A stretch of DNA of 64,000 bases from Streptomyces scopuliridis RB72 (GCF_000718095.1 NZ_JOEI01000028.1:1-64000); one strand, 5' to 3'; positions 9,658-18,654 are shown, counted from the stretch's first letter. Numbers and translations: made by a program. Notes: generated by a model from the sequence alone, not told the origin.

Positions 9658-9986
9658 TGCCCACCCCCCGATTCCCCATGCGTACCTGCGACCTCGGGCC
9701 CCGGCGCCGTTGGCGTTTCCACATCCCGGCACCGGGGCCGCTCCCCCGTTTGCGCAGTACCCATTCTGCGTGCAGTGGACATGTACACGCATTGCCGGAT
9801 CCCGGCAGTCTTAACGCGTTCTTAATGCCGGGCAGCGCCACGCCGGACAGACGTCACGCCGGAGCACTTCCCGACGGACACACGCCCCTCACGCGCCCCC
9901 ATGACCACCAACACGGAGGTGATTCCGAGTAATCAAGTGGAAACAGATAGTGAGGAAGTCAGTCGACACCAACCGTCTGGAGTCCC
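9658..9986. other. Intergenic region between divergent genes
   Basis: These 329 bp contain no convincing gene. They should carry the promoter of the YqiJ operon (minus strand) and that of the small secreted protein (plus strand). A short inverted repeat (TGCCGG-atc-CCGGCA) lies near 9793-9807. A 23-bp segment at 9850-9872 is repeated at 10528-10550. Confidence 0.6.
9850..9872 (+). repeat. 23-bp direct repeat, copy 1 (copy 2 at 10528-10550)
   Basis: Both copies read GACGTCACGCCGGAGCACTT followed by CCC and are identical over 23 bp. Upstream, the words AATGCCGGGC also match, with a 15-base difference between the two copies. The pair brackets the small secreted protein gene and the MerR-like remnant. 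Confidence 0.9.
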
Positions 9987-10319
9987 ATGCGCAACCGTCG
10001 CAACCGTCGCACTCTTCGTTCCACCGTCACCGCCACAGCGGTGGCCGGCGTGCTGGCCCTGGGCGCCGGCACGGCCGTCGCGAGCGGCTTCCTGAGCTGG
10101 GAGGGTCCTCAGAACACCGGCCGCGCCAAGGAACTCACGCGCTGCGGCTGCAGCAACATCGATCCCAACTTCCGTGCGGCATACCGGTTCACCTACACCG
10201 GCCAGACCGCGGCGATGTACAACCAGCCCGACTGCGCGGGGACGAGCCACTACACCTTCAGGGGCAACTCGGAGAGTGTTCAGCCCTTTGGCTGGCGGAG
10301 CATCTTCATCCACTGTTAG
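9987..10319 (+). CDS. Small secreted Cys-containing protein, function unknown
   Basis: The protein has 110 residues. It starts with a very basic N-terminus (MRNRRNRRTLR), then a hydrophobic core and an AxA-type site (TAVASG) near residue 33, a clear Sec signal peptide. The mature part is about 75 residues with four Cys (CGC, PDC and a terminal HC), which could form two disulfides. Its end (GWRSIFIHC) resembles the closing strand of small beta/gamma-crystallin or I36-inhibitor-like secreted proteins, but this likeness is weak. The ATG at 9987 is preceded by CTGGAG. The gene stands alone between scarred sequences, bracketed by a 23-bp direct repeat. The fully formed signal peptide suggests it is still functional. 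Confidence 0.65.
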   Translation: MRNRRNRRTLRSTVTATAVAGVLALGAGTAVASGFLSWEGPQNTGRAKELTRCGCSNIDPNFRAAYRFTYTGQTAAMYNQPDCAGTSHYTFRGNSESVQPFGWRSIFIHC

Positions 10320-10338
10320 CGCCTGCCCGTTCCGCAGC

Positions 10339-10476
10339 GCGTCCGAATCCGGCATGGGCCGCGTTCGTGACTGACCTGCGGGCCATCCTGGTACGGGAGT
10401 TGGCGGCCATGGACGAGCGCATCGACGGCCTCCAACGCTGCCGCGCCGCTTCGCCAACTACCTGGCGCGGCCCTGA
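10339..10476 (+). pseudogene. Remnant of a MerR-like regulator C-terminus, frameshifted
   Basis: From about 10376 the plus strand reads LRAILVRELAAMDERIDGLQRC, a pattern typical of the C-terminal helix of MerR-family regulators. It then shifts frame near 10450 and continues as ANYLARP with a stop at 10474-10476. The two pieces are in different frames (77 bases between matched codons), so the fragment is broken. Just upstream, PAWAAFV resembles the end of a DUF397 protein, so the remnant may be chimeric. It has no start codon or DNA-binding part. It lies downstream of the small secreted protein gene and upstream of the second 23-bp repeat. Confidence 0.5.
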
Positions 10477-10910
10477 GAGGTGGAGCGGTCGATGTGGAGA
10501 CGGTCGTGTCCGTCCGAATGCCGGGCGGACGTCACGCCGGAGCACTTCCCATCGACCGCGCGGCCAGTTCGAACGCGCCCGTGTAGCCGTGGCGGCGCAT
10601 CGCCTCGGTCCAGCGGGGCGGCGCCGTAGACGAGGTCCATGGCCGCGCGCACCTCGCGCCGCTCCTCCTCGGTCAGGTCGCCCTCGGCGGTCTCCGGCAG
10701 CGGCGGGAGCGCCGACGCCTCCTCCTCGGCCGCCGCGATCAGGGCGTCGAGCCCGGCGAACTGGGCTTCGGCGACCTCCACCTCGGCCATCTGCCGGGTC
10801 GCGGCGTTGACGAGATAGGCGGAGACGTCCATGCCCGCGCGTTCCGCGTGAGCGCGGATTCGCTCAGCGTGCTCGCTCTCCAGGCTGATGCTGATCCTCG
10901 TCTTGGACAC
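10458..10910 (-). CDS. Ribbon-helix-helix-type antitoxin with a foreign C-terminal extension
   Basis: The frame encodes 150 residues from GTG 10910. Residues 1-40 (MSKTRISISL, HAERAGMDVSAYLVNAAT) look like the N-terminal strand and helices of a CopG/RHH antitoxin. Residues 45-96 are acidic and helical and end in EEERREVRAAMDLVYG, where related antitoxins usually stop a few residues later. From about residue 98 the frame runs, out of phase, through a displaced cobN fragment (10551-10617) and beyond. The last 50 residues therefore look like accidental read-through rich in Arg and Ser. Antitoxins of this type normally precede a PIN-domain toxin gene; none is present downstream. It may still bind DNA and repress itself through the inverted repeat upstream. 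It could equally be a decaying orphan. Confidence 0.6.
   Translation of the reverse strand: MSKTRISISLESEHAERIRAHAERAGMDVSAYLVNAATRQMAEVEVAEAQFAGLDALIAAAEEEASALPPLPETAEGDLTEEERREVRAAMDLVYGAAPLDRGDAPPRLHGRVRTGRAVDGKCSGVTSARHSDGHDRLHIDRSTSQGRAR
10528..10550 (+). repeat. 23-bp direct repeat, copy 2 (copy 1 at 9850-9872)
   Basis: Identical to 9850-9872. Its right edge abuts the displaced cobN fragment exactly, which suggests the repeat marks a recombination junction. Confidence 0.9.
10551..10617 (-). pseudogene. Displaced cobN fragment
   Basis: This segment matches cobN positions of about 11224-11291 at roughly nine bases in ten, including an identical run GTAGCCGTGGCGGCGCAT. On the minus strand the cobN-like frame reads EAMRRHGYTGAFELAA, against EAMRRHGYKGAFELAA in the intact gene. 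It lies 0.6 kb beyond that site and overlaps the 3' end of the antitoxin reading frame in a different phase. It is too short to be functional. Confidence 0.85.
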
Positions 10911-10918
10911 ACCAGGAG

Positions 10919-10936
10919 CGTAAGACGCGTATTACG
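10919..10936. promoter_or_regulatory. Inverted repeat upstream of antitoxin gene, possible operator
   Basis: CGTAA-gacgcgta-TTACG lies 9-26 bases upstream of the GTG at 10910. On the minus strand it includes TAATAC, a plausible -10 element. RHH antitoxins usually bind such sites and repress their own promoter; that role is inferred. Confidence 0.4.
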
Positions 10937-10965
10937 GCTCGCCAAGCGCGCTCCTCCGCCCCCTG

Positions 10966-13900
10966 TCAGCCGTCCTCGCCCTCCAACTCCCCCTCGGTCT
11001 CCAGGAACACCGCGCGCAGCGCGTCCAGCACCGCCGGGTCCGGCTTGGCCCACATGCCGCGGGACTCCGCCTCCAGCAGGCGTTCCGCGATGCCGTGGAG
11101 GGCCCAGGGGTTGGCCTCCTGGAGGAACTCGCGGTTCTCCGGGTCCAGGACGTACGTCTCCGTGAGCTTGTCGTACATCCAGTCCGCGACCACGCCCGTC
11201 GTCGCGTCGTACCCGAAGAGGTAGTCGACCGTCGCGGCCAGTTCGAAGGCGCCCTTGTAGCCGTGGCGGCGCATCGCCTCGATCCAGCGGGGGTTGACCA
11301 CGCGGGCGCGGAAGACGCGGGACGTCTCCTCGACCAGCGTGCGCGTGCGGACCGTCTCGGGGCGGGTCGAGTCGCCGATGTACGCCTCCGGGGCCGTGCC
11401 CTTGAGCGCGCGGACCGTGGCGACCATGCCGCCGTGGTACTGGAAGTAGTCGTCCGAGTCCGCGATGTCGTGCTCGCGGGTGTCGGTGTTCTTGGCGGCC
11501 ACCGCGATGCGCTTGTACGCGGTCTCCATCTCGTCGCGCGCCGGGCGGCCGTCGAGTTCGCGGCCGTACGCGTAGCCGCCCCACACCGTGTAGACCTCGG
11601 CGAGGTCCGCGTCGGTGCGCCAGTCGCGGCTGTCGATGAGCTGGAGGATGCCCGCGCCGTACGTGCCGGGGCGGGAGCCGAAGATACGGGTCGTGGCGCG
11701 GCGTTCGTCGCCGTGCTCGGCCAGGTCCGCCTGGGCGTGGGCGCGGACGAAGTTGGCGTCGGCGGGCTCGTCCAGCGAGGCCGCGAGCCGTACCGCGTCG
11801 TCCAGCAGCCCGATCGCGTGCGGGAACGCGTCACGGAAGAAGCCGCTGATGCGCAGGGTGACATCGATACGCGGGCGGCCGAGTTCGGCGAGAGGGGTCG
11901 CCTCCAGGCCCGTCACCCGGCGCGACGCGTCGTCCCACACCGGGCGGACGCCCAGCAGCGCCAGCGCCTCCGCGATGTCGTCGCCCGAGGTGCGCATCGC
12001 GCTTGTACCCCACAGGGACAGCCCGACGGAGGTCGGCCAGTCGCCGTTGTCGGTGCGGTAGCGGGTGAGGAGGGAGTCGGCGAGGGCCTGGCCGGTCTCC
12101 CAGGCGAGCCTGCTCGGTACGGCCTTGGGGTCGACGGAGTAGAAGTTGCGGCCGGTCGGCAGGACGTTGACCAGGCCGCGCAGCGGGGACCCGGAAGGAC
12201 CCGCCGGTACGAACCCGCCGCTCAGCGCGTGCACCACATGCTCGATCTCGTCGACCGTGCCCGCGAGCCGCGGTACGACCTCGCGCGCCGCGAAGTCGAG
12301 GACCGCCGCGACCCCGTCCGGGAGGCCGGCGGCCACACCCGGCACCGCCGCCGGGTCCCAGCCCGCGTCCTCCATCGCCTGGACGAGCGCGCGGGCCCGC
12401 TCCTCCGCCTCGTCGGCGTCGGTACGGGTCGCCGCCGACTCGTCGAGCCCCAGGGCCTCGCGCAGACCGGGCAGGGAGGCCGTACCGCCCCAGATCTGCC
12501 GGGCGCGCAGGATCGCCAGGACCAGATTGACGCGCGCCTCGCCGGCCGGCGCGCCGCCGAGCACATGCAGACCGTCGCGGATCTGCGCGTCCTTGACCTC
12601 GCAGAGCCAGCCGTCGACATGGAGCAGGAAGTCGTCGAACCCGTCGTCGTCGGGCCGGTCTTCGAGCCCCAGGTCGTGGTCGAGCTTCGCCGCCTGGATC
12701 AGCGTCCAGATCTGGGCGCGGATCGCGGGCAGCTTCGCCGGGTCCATGGACGAGATCGCCGCGTACTCGTCGAGCAGCTGCTCAAGGCGCGCGATGTCGC
12801 CGTACGACTCGGCGCGCGCCATCGGCGGTACGAGATGGTCCACCAGCGTGGCGTGGACGCGCCGCTTCGCCTGCGTGCCCTCGCCCGGGTCATTGACCAG
12901 GAACGGATAGATCAGCGGCAGATCACCGAGCGCGGCGTCGGGCGCGCAGGCCGCCGACATCCCCGCGTTCTTGCCGGGCAGCCACTCCAGATTGCCGTGC
13001 TTGCCGAGATGGATCATCGCGTCGGCGCCGAAGCCGCCGTCCTCGCGGGCGGCCTGGATCCAGCGGTAGGCCGCCAAGTAGTGGTGCGAGGGCGGCAGAT
13101 CGGGGTCGTGGTAGATCGCGATCGGGTTCTCGCCGAAGCCGCGCGGCGGCTGGATGAGGATCAGCAGATTGCCGCGCCGCAGGGCGGCGAGCACGATGTC
13201 GCCGTCCGGGTCCCCGCCGGAGGCGGCCCGGCTGCGGTCCAGGAACATCTCGCCGGGCGGCGGCCCCCAGTGCCGCTCCACCGACTCGCGCAGCTCGGCG
13301 GGGAGTTGGCCGTACCACCGCCGGTAGTCGGCGGCGGGGATACGGACCGGGTTACGGGCGAGCTGCTCCTCGGTCAGCCACTCCTGGTCATGGCCACCGG
13401 CCTCGATGAGGGCGTAGATCAGCTCGTCGCCGTCGCCCGAGGCCAGGCCGGGGACCGGCTCGGAACCGAAGTCGTAGCCCTCCTGGCCCAGTCGGCGCAG
13501 CAGGGACACCGCGCTCGCGGGGGTGTCGAGACCGACCGCGTTGCCGATACGGGAGTGCTTGGTCGGGTACGCGGAGAGCACCAGCGCGACGCGCTTGTCG
13601 GCGTTCGTCACGTAGCGCAGCCTGGCGTGGCGTACGGCGATCCCGGCCACGCGGGCGGCCCGCTCGGGGTCGGCGACGTAGACCGGCAGACCGTCCGGGT
13701 CCAGCTCCTTGAAGGAGAACGGGACGGTGATGAGGCGGCCGTCGAACTCCGGCACCGCGACCTGCGAGGCGGCGTCCAGCGGGGACAGCCCCTCGTCGCT
13801 CCCGGCCCAGGCGGCACGGCTGCCGGTGAGGCAGAGGGCCTGGAGGATCGGTACGTCGAGCGCGGCCAGCGCCCCCGCGTCCCAGGCCTCGTCGTCCCCG

Positions 13901-14601
13901 CCCGCCGACGCCTCGGCCGGCTTGGTGCCGCCCGCCGCGAGCACGGTCGTGACGATGGCGTCGGCCTCGCGCAGCGCCACCAGCAGCTCGGGCTCGGGCG
14001 CGCGCAGGGAGGAGACGTAGAGCGGGAGGGCGCGGGCGTCGGCCGCCTCGATGGCCTCGCACAGCGTGTCCACGAACGCGGTGTTCCCGCTCAAGTGGTG
14101 CGCGCGGTAGTAGAGCACGGCGACCGTCGGCCGGTCCGCGCCCGGCGCGGTGGCCCGTACCGGCCGGGGCACCCGGCCCCAGGTGGGCGCGGCGGCGGGC
14201 GGCTCGAAGCCGTGGCCGGTCAGCAGGACCGTGTCGGAGAGGAAGCGCGCGAGCTGGTCCAGGTTGGCGGGACCGCCGTGCGCGAGATAGGCGTGCGCCT
14301 CGGCGGCGATACCGATGGGGACGGTCGACGCCTCCATCAGCTGGGCGTCGGGGGCCTGTTCACCGGTGAGGACCACGACGGGGCGGTCGCCCGCGAGCAG
14401 CAGATCGATCCCGTCCTGCCAGGCGCGCAGGCCGCCGAGGAGCCGTACGACCACGAGGTCGGCGCCGTCGAGCAGCGCGGGCAGTTCATCGAGCGCGAGC
14501 CGGGCGGGGTTGGCGAAGCGGTACGGGACGGGCCCGCCTGCCGCGTTCGCCGCGCGGGCGCTGAGCAGATCGGTGTCGGACGTCGACAGGAGCAGAAGCA
14601 T
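10966..14601 (-). CDS. cobN: Cobaltochelatase subunit CobN
   Basis: This 1,211-residue protein has the usual CobN length. It is the large subunit of the ATP-dependent cobaltochelatase (EC 6.6.1.2), which inserts cobalt into hydrogenobyrinate a,c-diamide late in aerobic-type cobalamin synthesis. The hallmark HLGKHGNLEWLPGK is present near the centre, together with LILIQPPRGFGENP, GFFRDAFPHAIGLLDDAVR and the C-terminal EAMRRHGYKGAFELAATVDY. The partner chelatase AAA+/integrin subunits are not in this window. The ATG at 14601 follows GGAAGG, and the 5' leader carries a cobalamin riboswitch, so vitamin B12 should repress the gene. It is divergent from cobG. A short copy of its 3' region lies at 10551-10617. 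Confidence 0.95.
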   Translation of the reverse strand: MLLLLSTSDTDLLSARAANAAGGPVPYRFANPARLALDELPALLDGADLVVVRLLGGLRAWQDGIDLLLAGDRPVVVLTGEQAPDAQLMEASTVPIGIAAEAHAYLAHGGPANLDQLARFLSDTVLLTGHGFEPPAAAPTWGRVPRPVRATAPGADRPTVAVLYYRAHHLSGNTAFVDTLCEAIEAADARALPLYVSSLRAPEPELLVALREADAIVTTVLAAGGTKPAEASAGGDDEAWDAGALAALDVPILQALCLTGSRAAWAGSDEGLSPLDAASQVAVPEFDGRLITVPFSFKELDPDGLPVYVADPERAARVAGIAVRHARLRYVTNADKRVALVLSAYPTKHSRIGNAVGLDTPASAVSLLRRLGQEGYDFGSEPVPGLASGDGDELIYALIEAGGHDQEWLTEEQLARNPVRIPAADYRRWYGQLPAELRESVERHWGPPPGEMFLDRSRAASGGDPDGDIVLAALRRGNLLILIQPPRGFGENPIAIYHDPDLPPSHHYLAAYRWIQAAREDGGFGADAMIHLGKHGNLEWLPGKNAGMSAACAPDAALGDLPLIYPFLVNDPGEGTQAKRRVHATLVDHLVPPMARAESYGDIARLEQLLDEYAAISSMDPAKLPAIRAQIWTLIQAAKLDHDLGLEDRPDDDGFDDFLLHVDGWLCEVKDAQIRDGLHVLGGAPAGEARVNLVLAILRARQIWGGTASLPGLREALGLDESAATRTDADEAEERARALVQAMEDAGWDPAAVPGVAAGLPDGVAAVLDFAAREVVPRLAGTVDEIEHVVHALSGGFVPAGPSGSPLRGLVNVLPTGRNFYSVDPKAVPSRLAWETGQALADSLLTRYRTDNGDWPTSVGLSLWGTSAMRTSGDDIAEALALLGVRPVWDDASRRVTGLEATPLAELGRPRIDVTLRISGFFRDAFPHAIGLLDDAVRLAASLDEPADANFVRAHAQADLAEHGDERRATTRIFGSRPGTYGAGILQLIDSRDWRTDADLAEVYTVWGGYAYGRELDGRPARDEMETAYKRIAVAAKNTDTREHDIADSDDYFQYHGGMVATVRALKGTAPEAYIGDSTRPETVRTRTLVEETSRVFRARVVNPRWIEAMRRHGYKGAFELAATVDYLFGYDATTGVVADWMYDKLTETYVLDPENREFLQEANPWALHGIAERLLEAESRGMWAKPDPAVLDALRAVFLETEGELEGEDG

Positions 14602-14639
14602 GCGGCGTCTGGCCTTCCTCGGGGTCCGCGCCCCGGGCG

Positions 14640-14785
14640 AGGTGTGGAGGACGGCGGGAGTTCCTGGCTCGCCCGGCTGCTGCCGGACTCACAGTGGCGG
14701 GACCGCGCCGGGTTCGCACCGGGCTTCCTCCCCATGACGCCGTCGCTGGCGTTGACGGGCCTGGGCAGGCCCGTCGTCTGCATAG
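14640..14785 (-). ncRNA. Cobalamin riboswitch in cobN leader
   Basis: On the minus strand the leader has the conserved core GGAAGCCCGGTGCGAACCCG, then a GCGGTCCCGCCACTGTGAG segment (plus-strand 14691-14731). The B12 box GAGCCAGGAACTCCCGCC is complementary to 14654-14671. Spacing and order match the cobalamin (AdoCbl) riboswitch. A strong hairpin lies at its 5' end (14754-14775). It precedes cobN by about 40 bases, so sequestration of the ribosome binding site near 14610 is the likely mode. Confidence 0.9.
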
Positions 14786-14933
14786 TAAGTGCTGAGGTCA
14801 CGGGCGGGGGAGGGCGCCTGCAACCCGGTTCGGTACGGAGCGGGAGCGGGGGCCGGTACGGAGCGGGAGCGGCCTGGCGGTGGCCGGACGGCGGGACGGG
14901 AGCGGGCGTGGGTACGTGGGTATGCTCGCCGCC

Positions 14934-16304
14934 ATGCCGCCCACCTCGCCAACACCCGTGAACCGGGACGAAGCTCCCCTGCGGGCTGCCGTACGGAAGT
15001 CCGTACGGGAGCGGGGCGACGCCTGCCCCGGCGCGCTGCGGCTGCACGCCGCCGACGACGGCCGGCTGGCCCGACTCCGGCTGCCCGCCGGGTTGCTGAC
15101 GCCTCGTCAGGCGGAGGTGGTGGCGGACGCGGCGGAGCGGCTGGGCGACGGACATCTGGACCTCACTTCCCGGGGCAATGTGCAGCTGCGCGGCCTGGGC
15201 GGGAGCTGCGGCGCGGAACTGGCCGAGCGGCTGTACGAGGCCGGTCTGCTGCCCTCGGAGACCCACGAGCGGGTACGGAACATCGTCGCGTCACCGCTGG
15301 CCGGACTCGACGAACTGCCCTCCGCCGATGTCCAGTTGTGGGCGCGCGAGCTGGACGGACTGCTGTGCGCGAGCGCGCGGGCGGCGGCCCTCTCCGGACG
15401 GTTCCTCTTCGCGCTGGACGACGGACGCGGCGATGTGGCGGCCCTCGGCGCCGATGTGACGTTGCTCGCACGGCGGGACGGTTCGGCCGTCGTACGTACC
15501 GGGGCAAACCGGTCGGGCCTGCGCGTAACCCCCGAGGACGCCCCGCGCGCGGCCCTGTTGGCGGCGGAGACGTTCCTCACGCTCGCGGAGGCGAGTGGCT
15601 CGGGCGCCTGGCGGGTACGGGAACTGCCCGCCGAGCCCGGCCGGAGGCTGGAGGCGGCGGTACGCGCGGGGCTGACGGACGCCGGGATCGCGACGGAGTC
15701 GGTGGCGGAGGCGACATCACGGGACCCGGTAGGGGAATCTCCGCTTCCGGGTCCCGTGATGTCGCCCGACGGGACCGTGGCGCTCTCCGTCCACGCCCGC
15801 CTCGGCCGGCTGAGCGTGACCCAGTGGCGGCTGCTCGCGACGGCTGCGAACGGACCGCTGCGCGTGACCCCCTGGCGCGGAGTGATCGTGCCGGGCGTGG
15901 CCCCGGTCGCGGCCGACGGCGTCCTGGACCGGCTCCGTACGGCCGGACTGATCACCGGCCCCGGCTCCCGCTGGCACGGCGTCGGCGCCTGCACCGGCCG
16001 GCCCGGCTGCGCGAAGGCGCTGGCGGACGTACGGTCCGACGCGGCGGCGGCCGTGTCCCGCGGTTCGGGCGGACTGCCCGTCTACTGGTCGGGATGCGCG
16101 CGCCGCTGCGGCCATCCGCAGGGCCGGTGGGTGGATGTGGTCGCGACGGGCGAAGGCCGCTACGACATCTCCGTACGGGGAGACGCCCGTCCGATCACCA
16201 CCACAGGACCGGAACCGGAACTGGAACTGGAACCGGAACCGGAACCGGAACTGGAACTCGCCGACGCGGTTGCGGCGGCACGCACGACCCCATTGACGAG
16301 ATGA
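14934..16304 (+). CDS. cobG: Precorrin-3B synthase CobG
   Basis: The protein has 456 residues. It resembles nitrite/sulfite reductases: an N-terminal ferredoxin-like half domain ([12 protein letters not shown]) and a Cys set for siroheme-adjacent 4Fe-4S binding, CTGRPGC then [10 protein letters not shown] near residues 350-385. CobG is an O2-dependent monooxygenase (EC 1.14.13.83) that hydroxylates precorrin-3A to precorrin-3B before ring contraction, so it indicates an aerobic step. ATG 14934 was chosen because TATGCT sits seven bases upstream, as in a leaderless promoter; ATG 14922 is the alternative. The C-terminus (about 424-441) is an in-frame hexanucleotide repeat encoding Glu-Pro-Glu-Leu units, unlikely to matter for catalysis. 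Its stop overlaps the cobH start (ATGA), so translation is coupled. Confidence 0.9.
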   Translation: MPPTSPTPVNRDEAPLRAAVRKSVRERGDACPGALRLHAADDGRLARLRLPAGLLTPRQAEVVADAAERLGDGHLDLTSRGNVQLRGLGGSCGAELAERLYEAGLLPSETHERVRNIVASPLAGLDELPSADVQLWARELDGLLCASARAAALSGRFLFALDDGRGDVAALGADVTLLARRDGSAVVRTGANRSGLRVTPEDAPRAALLAAETFLTLAEASGSGAWRVRELPAEPGRRLEAAVRAGLTDAGIATESVAEATSRDPVGESPLPGPVMSPDGTVALSVHARLGRLSVTQWRLLATAANGPLRVTPWRGVIVPGVAPVAADGVLDRLRTAGLITGPGSRWHGVGACTGRPGCAKALADVRSDAAAAVSRGSGGLPVYWSGCARRCGHPQGRWVDVVATGEGRYDISVRGDARPITTTGPEPELELEPEPEPELELADAVAAARTTPLTR

Positions 16305-16972
16305 GCGAGAAGACCACGGTGTCCAGAGTGCCCACAGGGTTCACAGGGTTCGAGTACGAGAAGGACGGCGCGGCGATCTACCGCCAGTCCTTCGCCACGA
16401 TCCGCGCCGAGGCGGACCTCACCGGGCTGCCGGCCGAGGTCTCCCAGGTCGCGGTGCGGATGATCCACGCCTGCGGCATGGTCGACCTGGTGCGCGACCT
16501 CGCCTTCAGCCCCGGTGTGGTGATTCGCGCCCGCGAGGCGCTGCGCGCGGGCGCGCCCGTGCTGTGCGATGTGGCGATGGTCGCCAGCGGGGTCACCCGC
16601 AAGCGGCTGCCCGCGGACAACGAGGTCGTCTGCACCCTCTCCGATCCGTCGGTGCCCGCCCTGGCCGCCGAGTTGGGGACGACGCGCAGCGCGGCGGCGC
16701 TGGAGCTGTGGCGGGACCGGATGGAGGGCGCGGTGGTGGCCGTCGGCAACGCGCCGACCGCCCTCTTCCGGCTGCTGGAGATGATCGAGGACGGCGCCCC
16801 GCGCCCGGCGGCGGTCATCGGGGTACCGGTCGGTTTCATCGGCGCGGCCGAGTCCAAGGACGCGCTCGCCGGACACCACTCCGGCCTGGAGCACCTGGTC
16901 GTACGGGGACGGCGCGGCGGCAGCGCCCTCGCCGCCGCGGCCGTCAACGCGATCGCGAGCGAGGAAGAATGA
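16301..16972 (+). CDS. cobH: Precorrin-8X methylmutase CobH/CbiC
   Basis: The protein has 223 residues, the usual family length. It moves the C-11 methyl group to C-12, turning precorrin-8X into hydrogenobyrinate (EC 5.4.99.61). The catalytic His lies in [11 protein letters not shown] (His56). Other family blocks are visible: [30 protein letters not shown] and [13 protein letters not shown]. The ATG at 16301 overlaps the cobG stop by four bases, and its own stop overlaps the cobIJ start the same way. cobG, cobH and cobIJ therefore form a tightly coupled operon. Confidence 0.95.
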   Translation: MSEKTTVSRVPTGFTGFEYEKDGAAIYRQSFATIRAEADLTGLPAEVSQVAVRMIHACGMVDLVRDLAFSPGVVIRAREALRAGAPVLCDVAMVASGVTRKRLPADNEVVCTLSDPSVPALAAELGTTRSAAALELWRDRMEGAVVAVGNAPTALFRLLEMIEDGAPRPAAVIGVPVGFIGAAESKDALAGHHSGLEHLVVRGRRGGSALAAAAVNAIASEEE

Positions 16973-18654
16973 GCGCCCGGAGCACCACCGGTGAGCAGGA
17001 CGCGGGAGTCGGCTCGGGAGTCGGCTCGGGCGTGGGCTCGGGCGTGGGCTCGGGCACGGGCTCGGGCGTGGGCTCGGGCGCGGGCTCGGGCGCGGGCTCG
17101 GGCGTGGGCCGGCTGTACGGAGTCGGTCTGGGGCCGGGGGACCCGTCCCTGATGACCGTACGGGCCGTGCAGGTCATCGCCGAGGCCGATGTGATCGCGT
17201 ATCACAGCGCCCGCCACGGCCGGTCCATAGCCCGGTCCATAGCCGCCGGGCAGCTGCGTCCGGATCACATCGAGGAGCCGCTGGTCTACCCGGTCACCAC
17301 CGGGACCACCGACCACCCCGGCGGCTACCAGGGCGCGATGGACGAGTTCTACGCCGAGTCGGCCGCCCGGCTCGCCGCCCATCTGGACGCCGGGCGGACG
17401 GTCGCGGTGCTCGCCGAGGGCGATCCGCTCTTCTACGGCTCGTACATGCATATGCACAAGCGGCTGGCCGACCGCTATCCGACCGAGGTCATCCCCGGTG
17501 TGACGTCCGTGAGCGCGGCGGCCGCGCGGCTCGGCACCCCGCTCGTCGAGGGCGAGGAGGTGCTGACGATCCTGCCGGGCACGCTGCCCGAGGAGGAGCT
17601 GACGGCCCGGCTGGCCTCGGCGGACTCGGCGGTGGTGATGAAGCTCGGCCGTACGTTCCCGACCGTACGGCGGGCGGTCGAGCGGGCGGGCCGGCTGGCG
17701 GACGCGCGGTATGTCGAGCGCGCCACGATGAGCGGCGAACGCACGGGAGCGCTGGCCGACACGGACCCGGAATCGGTCCCGTACTTCTCGGTGGCGGTGC
17801 TGCCGAGCCGCGTGGCCGCGCGTTCCGTACCCGGGTCGGCCGAAGAACCGGCCGACGACACGACCGGCGAGGTGCTGGTCGTGGGGACGGGCCCGGCGGG
17901 GCCGCTGTGGCTCACGCCCGAGACGCGCGGCGCGCTCGCCGCTGCCCAGGATCTCGTCGGTTACACCACCTATCTGGACCGTGTTCCGGTCCGCCCCGGC
18001 CAGCGGCGCCACGGCTCCGACAACAAGGTGGAGTCGGAGCGCGCGGAGTTCGCCCTCGATCTCGCGCGGCGGGGCCGGCGCGTGGCCGTGGTCTCGGGCG
18101 GCGATCCGGGGGTCTTCGCGATGGCCACGGCCGTCCTGGAGGCCGCGTCCGCCGACCCGTACCGGGATGTGCCCGTACGCGTACTCCCGGGCGTGACCGC
18201 CGCCAACGCCGCCGCGGCCCGCGTCGGCGCCCCGCTCGGCCACGACTACGCCGTGCTCTCGCTCTCCGACCGGCTCAAGCCGTGGGAGGTCATCGCCGAA
18301 CGGCTGCACGCGGCGGCGGGCGCGGACCTGGTGCTCGCGCTCTACAACCCCGGTTCCGCCGGCCGGACCTGGCAGGTCGGCAAGGCGCGCGAACTCCTCC
18401 TGGAACACCGCGCTCCGGACACCCCCGTCGTCCTCGGCCGCGATGTGGGCGGGCCGGAGGAGAGCGTACGGATCGTACGGCTGGCGGATCTCGATCCGGC
18501 GCAGGTCGATATGCGGACGATCCTGCTGGTCGGCTCCTCGCGGACGGTGATCGCGCGGCGGGGCGCCGGTGAGGGCGTGGGCGAGGGCGAGACGGTGGTC
18601 TGGACGCCGCGCCGCTACCCGGAGCCGGGAAGCTCCGGGAGCCCGGGAAGCTGA
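16969..18654 (+). CDS. cobIJ: Fused precorrin-2 C20- and precorrin-3B C17-methyltransferase CobIJ
   Basis: This 561-residue protein has two tetrapyrrole methylase domains. The first (about 48-285) is CobI/CbiL-like: [33 protein letters not shown]. The second (about 300-545) is CobJ/CbiH-like: [25 protein letters not shown]. Together they methylate C-20 of precorrin-2 (EC 2.1.1.130) and C-17 with ring contraction (EC 2.1.1.131). Such fusions are common in actinobacteria. Residues 15-46 before the first domain are an unusual (Gly-Ser-Gly-Val/Ala/Thr) run encoded by eight 12-bp DNA repeats. The start overlaps the cobH stop (ATGA). The last 40 bp overlap the convergent cobK gene. Confidence 0.93.
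   Translation: MSARSTTGEQDAGVGSGVGSGVGSGVGSGTGSGVGSGAGSGAGSGVGRLYGVGLGPGDPSLMTVRAVQVIAEADVIAYHSARHGRSIARSIAAGQLRPDHIEEPLVYPVTTGTTDHPGGYQGAMDEFYAESAARLAAHLDAGRTVAVLAEGDPLFYGSYMHMHKRLADRYPTEVIPGVTSVSAAAARLGTPLVEGEEVLTILPGTLPEEELTARLASADSAVVMKLGRTFPTVRRAVERAGRLADARYVERATMSGERTGALADTDPESVPYFSVAVLPSRVAARSVPGSAEEPADDTTGEVLVVGTGPAGPLWLTPETRGALAAAQDLVGYTTYLDRVPVRPGQRRHGSDNKVESERAEFALDLARRGRRVAVVSGGDPGVFAMATAVLEAASADPYRDVPVRVLPGVTAANAAAARVGAPLGHDYAVLSLSDRLKPWEVIAERLHAAAGADLVLALYNPGSAGRTWQVGKARELLLEHRAPDTPVVLGRDVGGPEESVRIVRLADLDPAQVDMRTILLVGSSRTVIARRGAGEGVGEGETVVWTPRRYPEPGSSGSPGS
17011..17106 (+). repeat. 12-bp coding minisatellite in cobIJ, eight units
   Basis: Eight consecutive units of consensus GGCTCGGGCGTG encode Gly-Ser-Gly-Val/Ala/Thr. 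Unit length is a multiple of three, so copy-number changes keep the frame. Confidence 0.95.

Noticed and set aside
10528..10617. Considered as an insertion sequence end
   Set aside because: No transposase, no terminal inverted repeats and no target-site duplication that fits one.
11095..14961. 1,288-codon open frame antisense to cobN
   Set aside because: cobN is strongly supported by family motifs on the other strand; the antisense product has no recognisable features.
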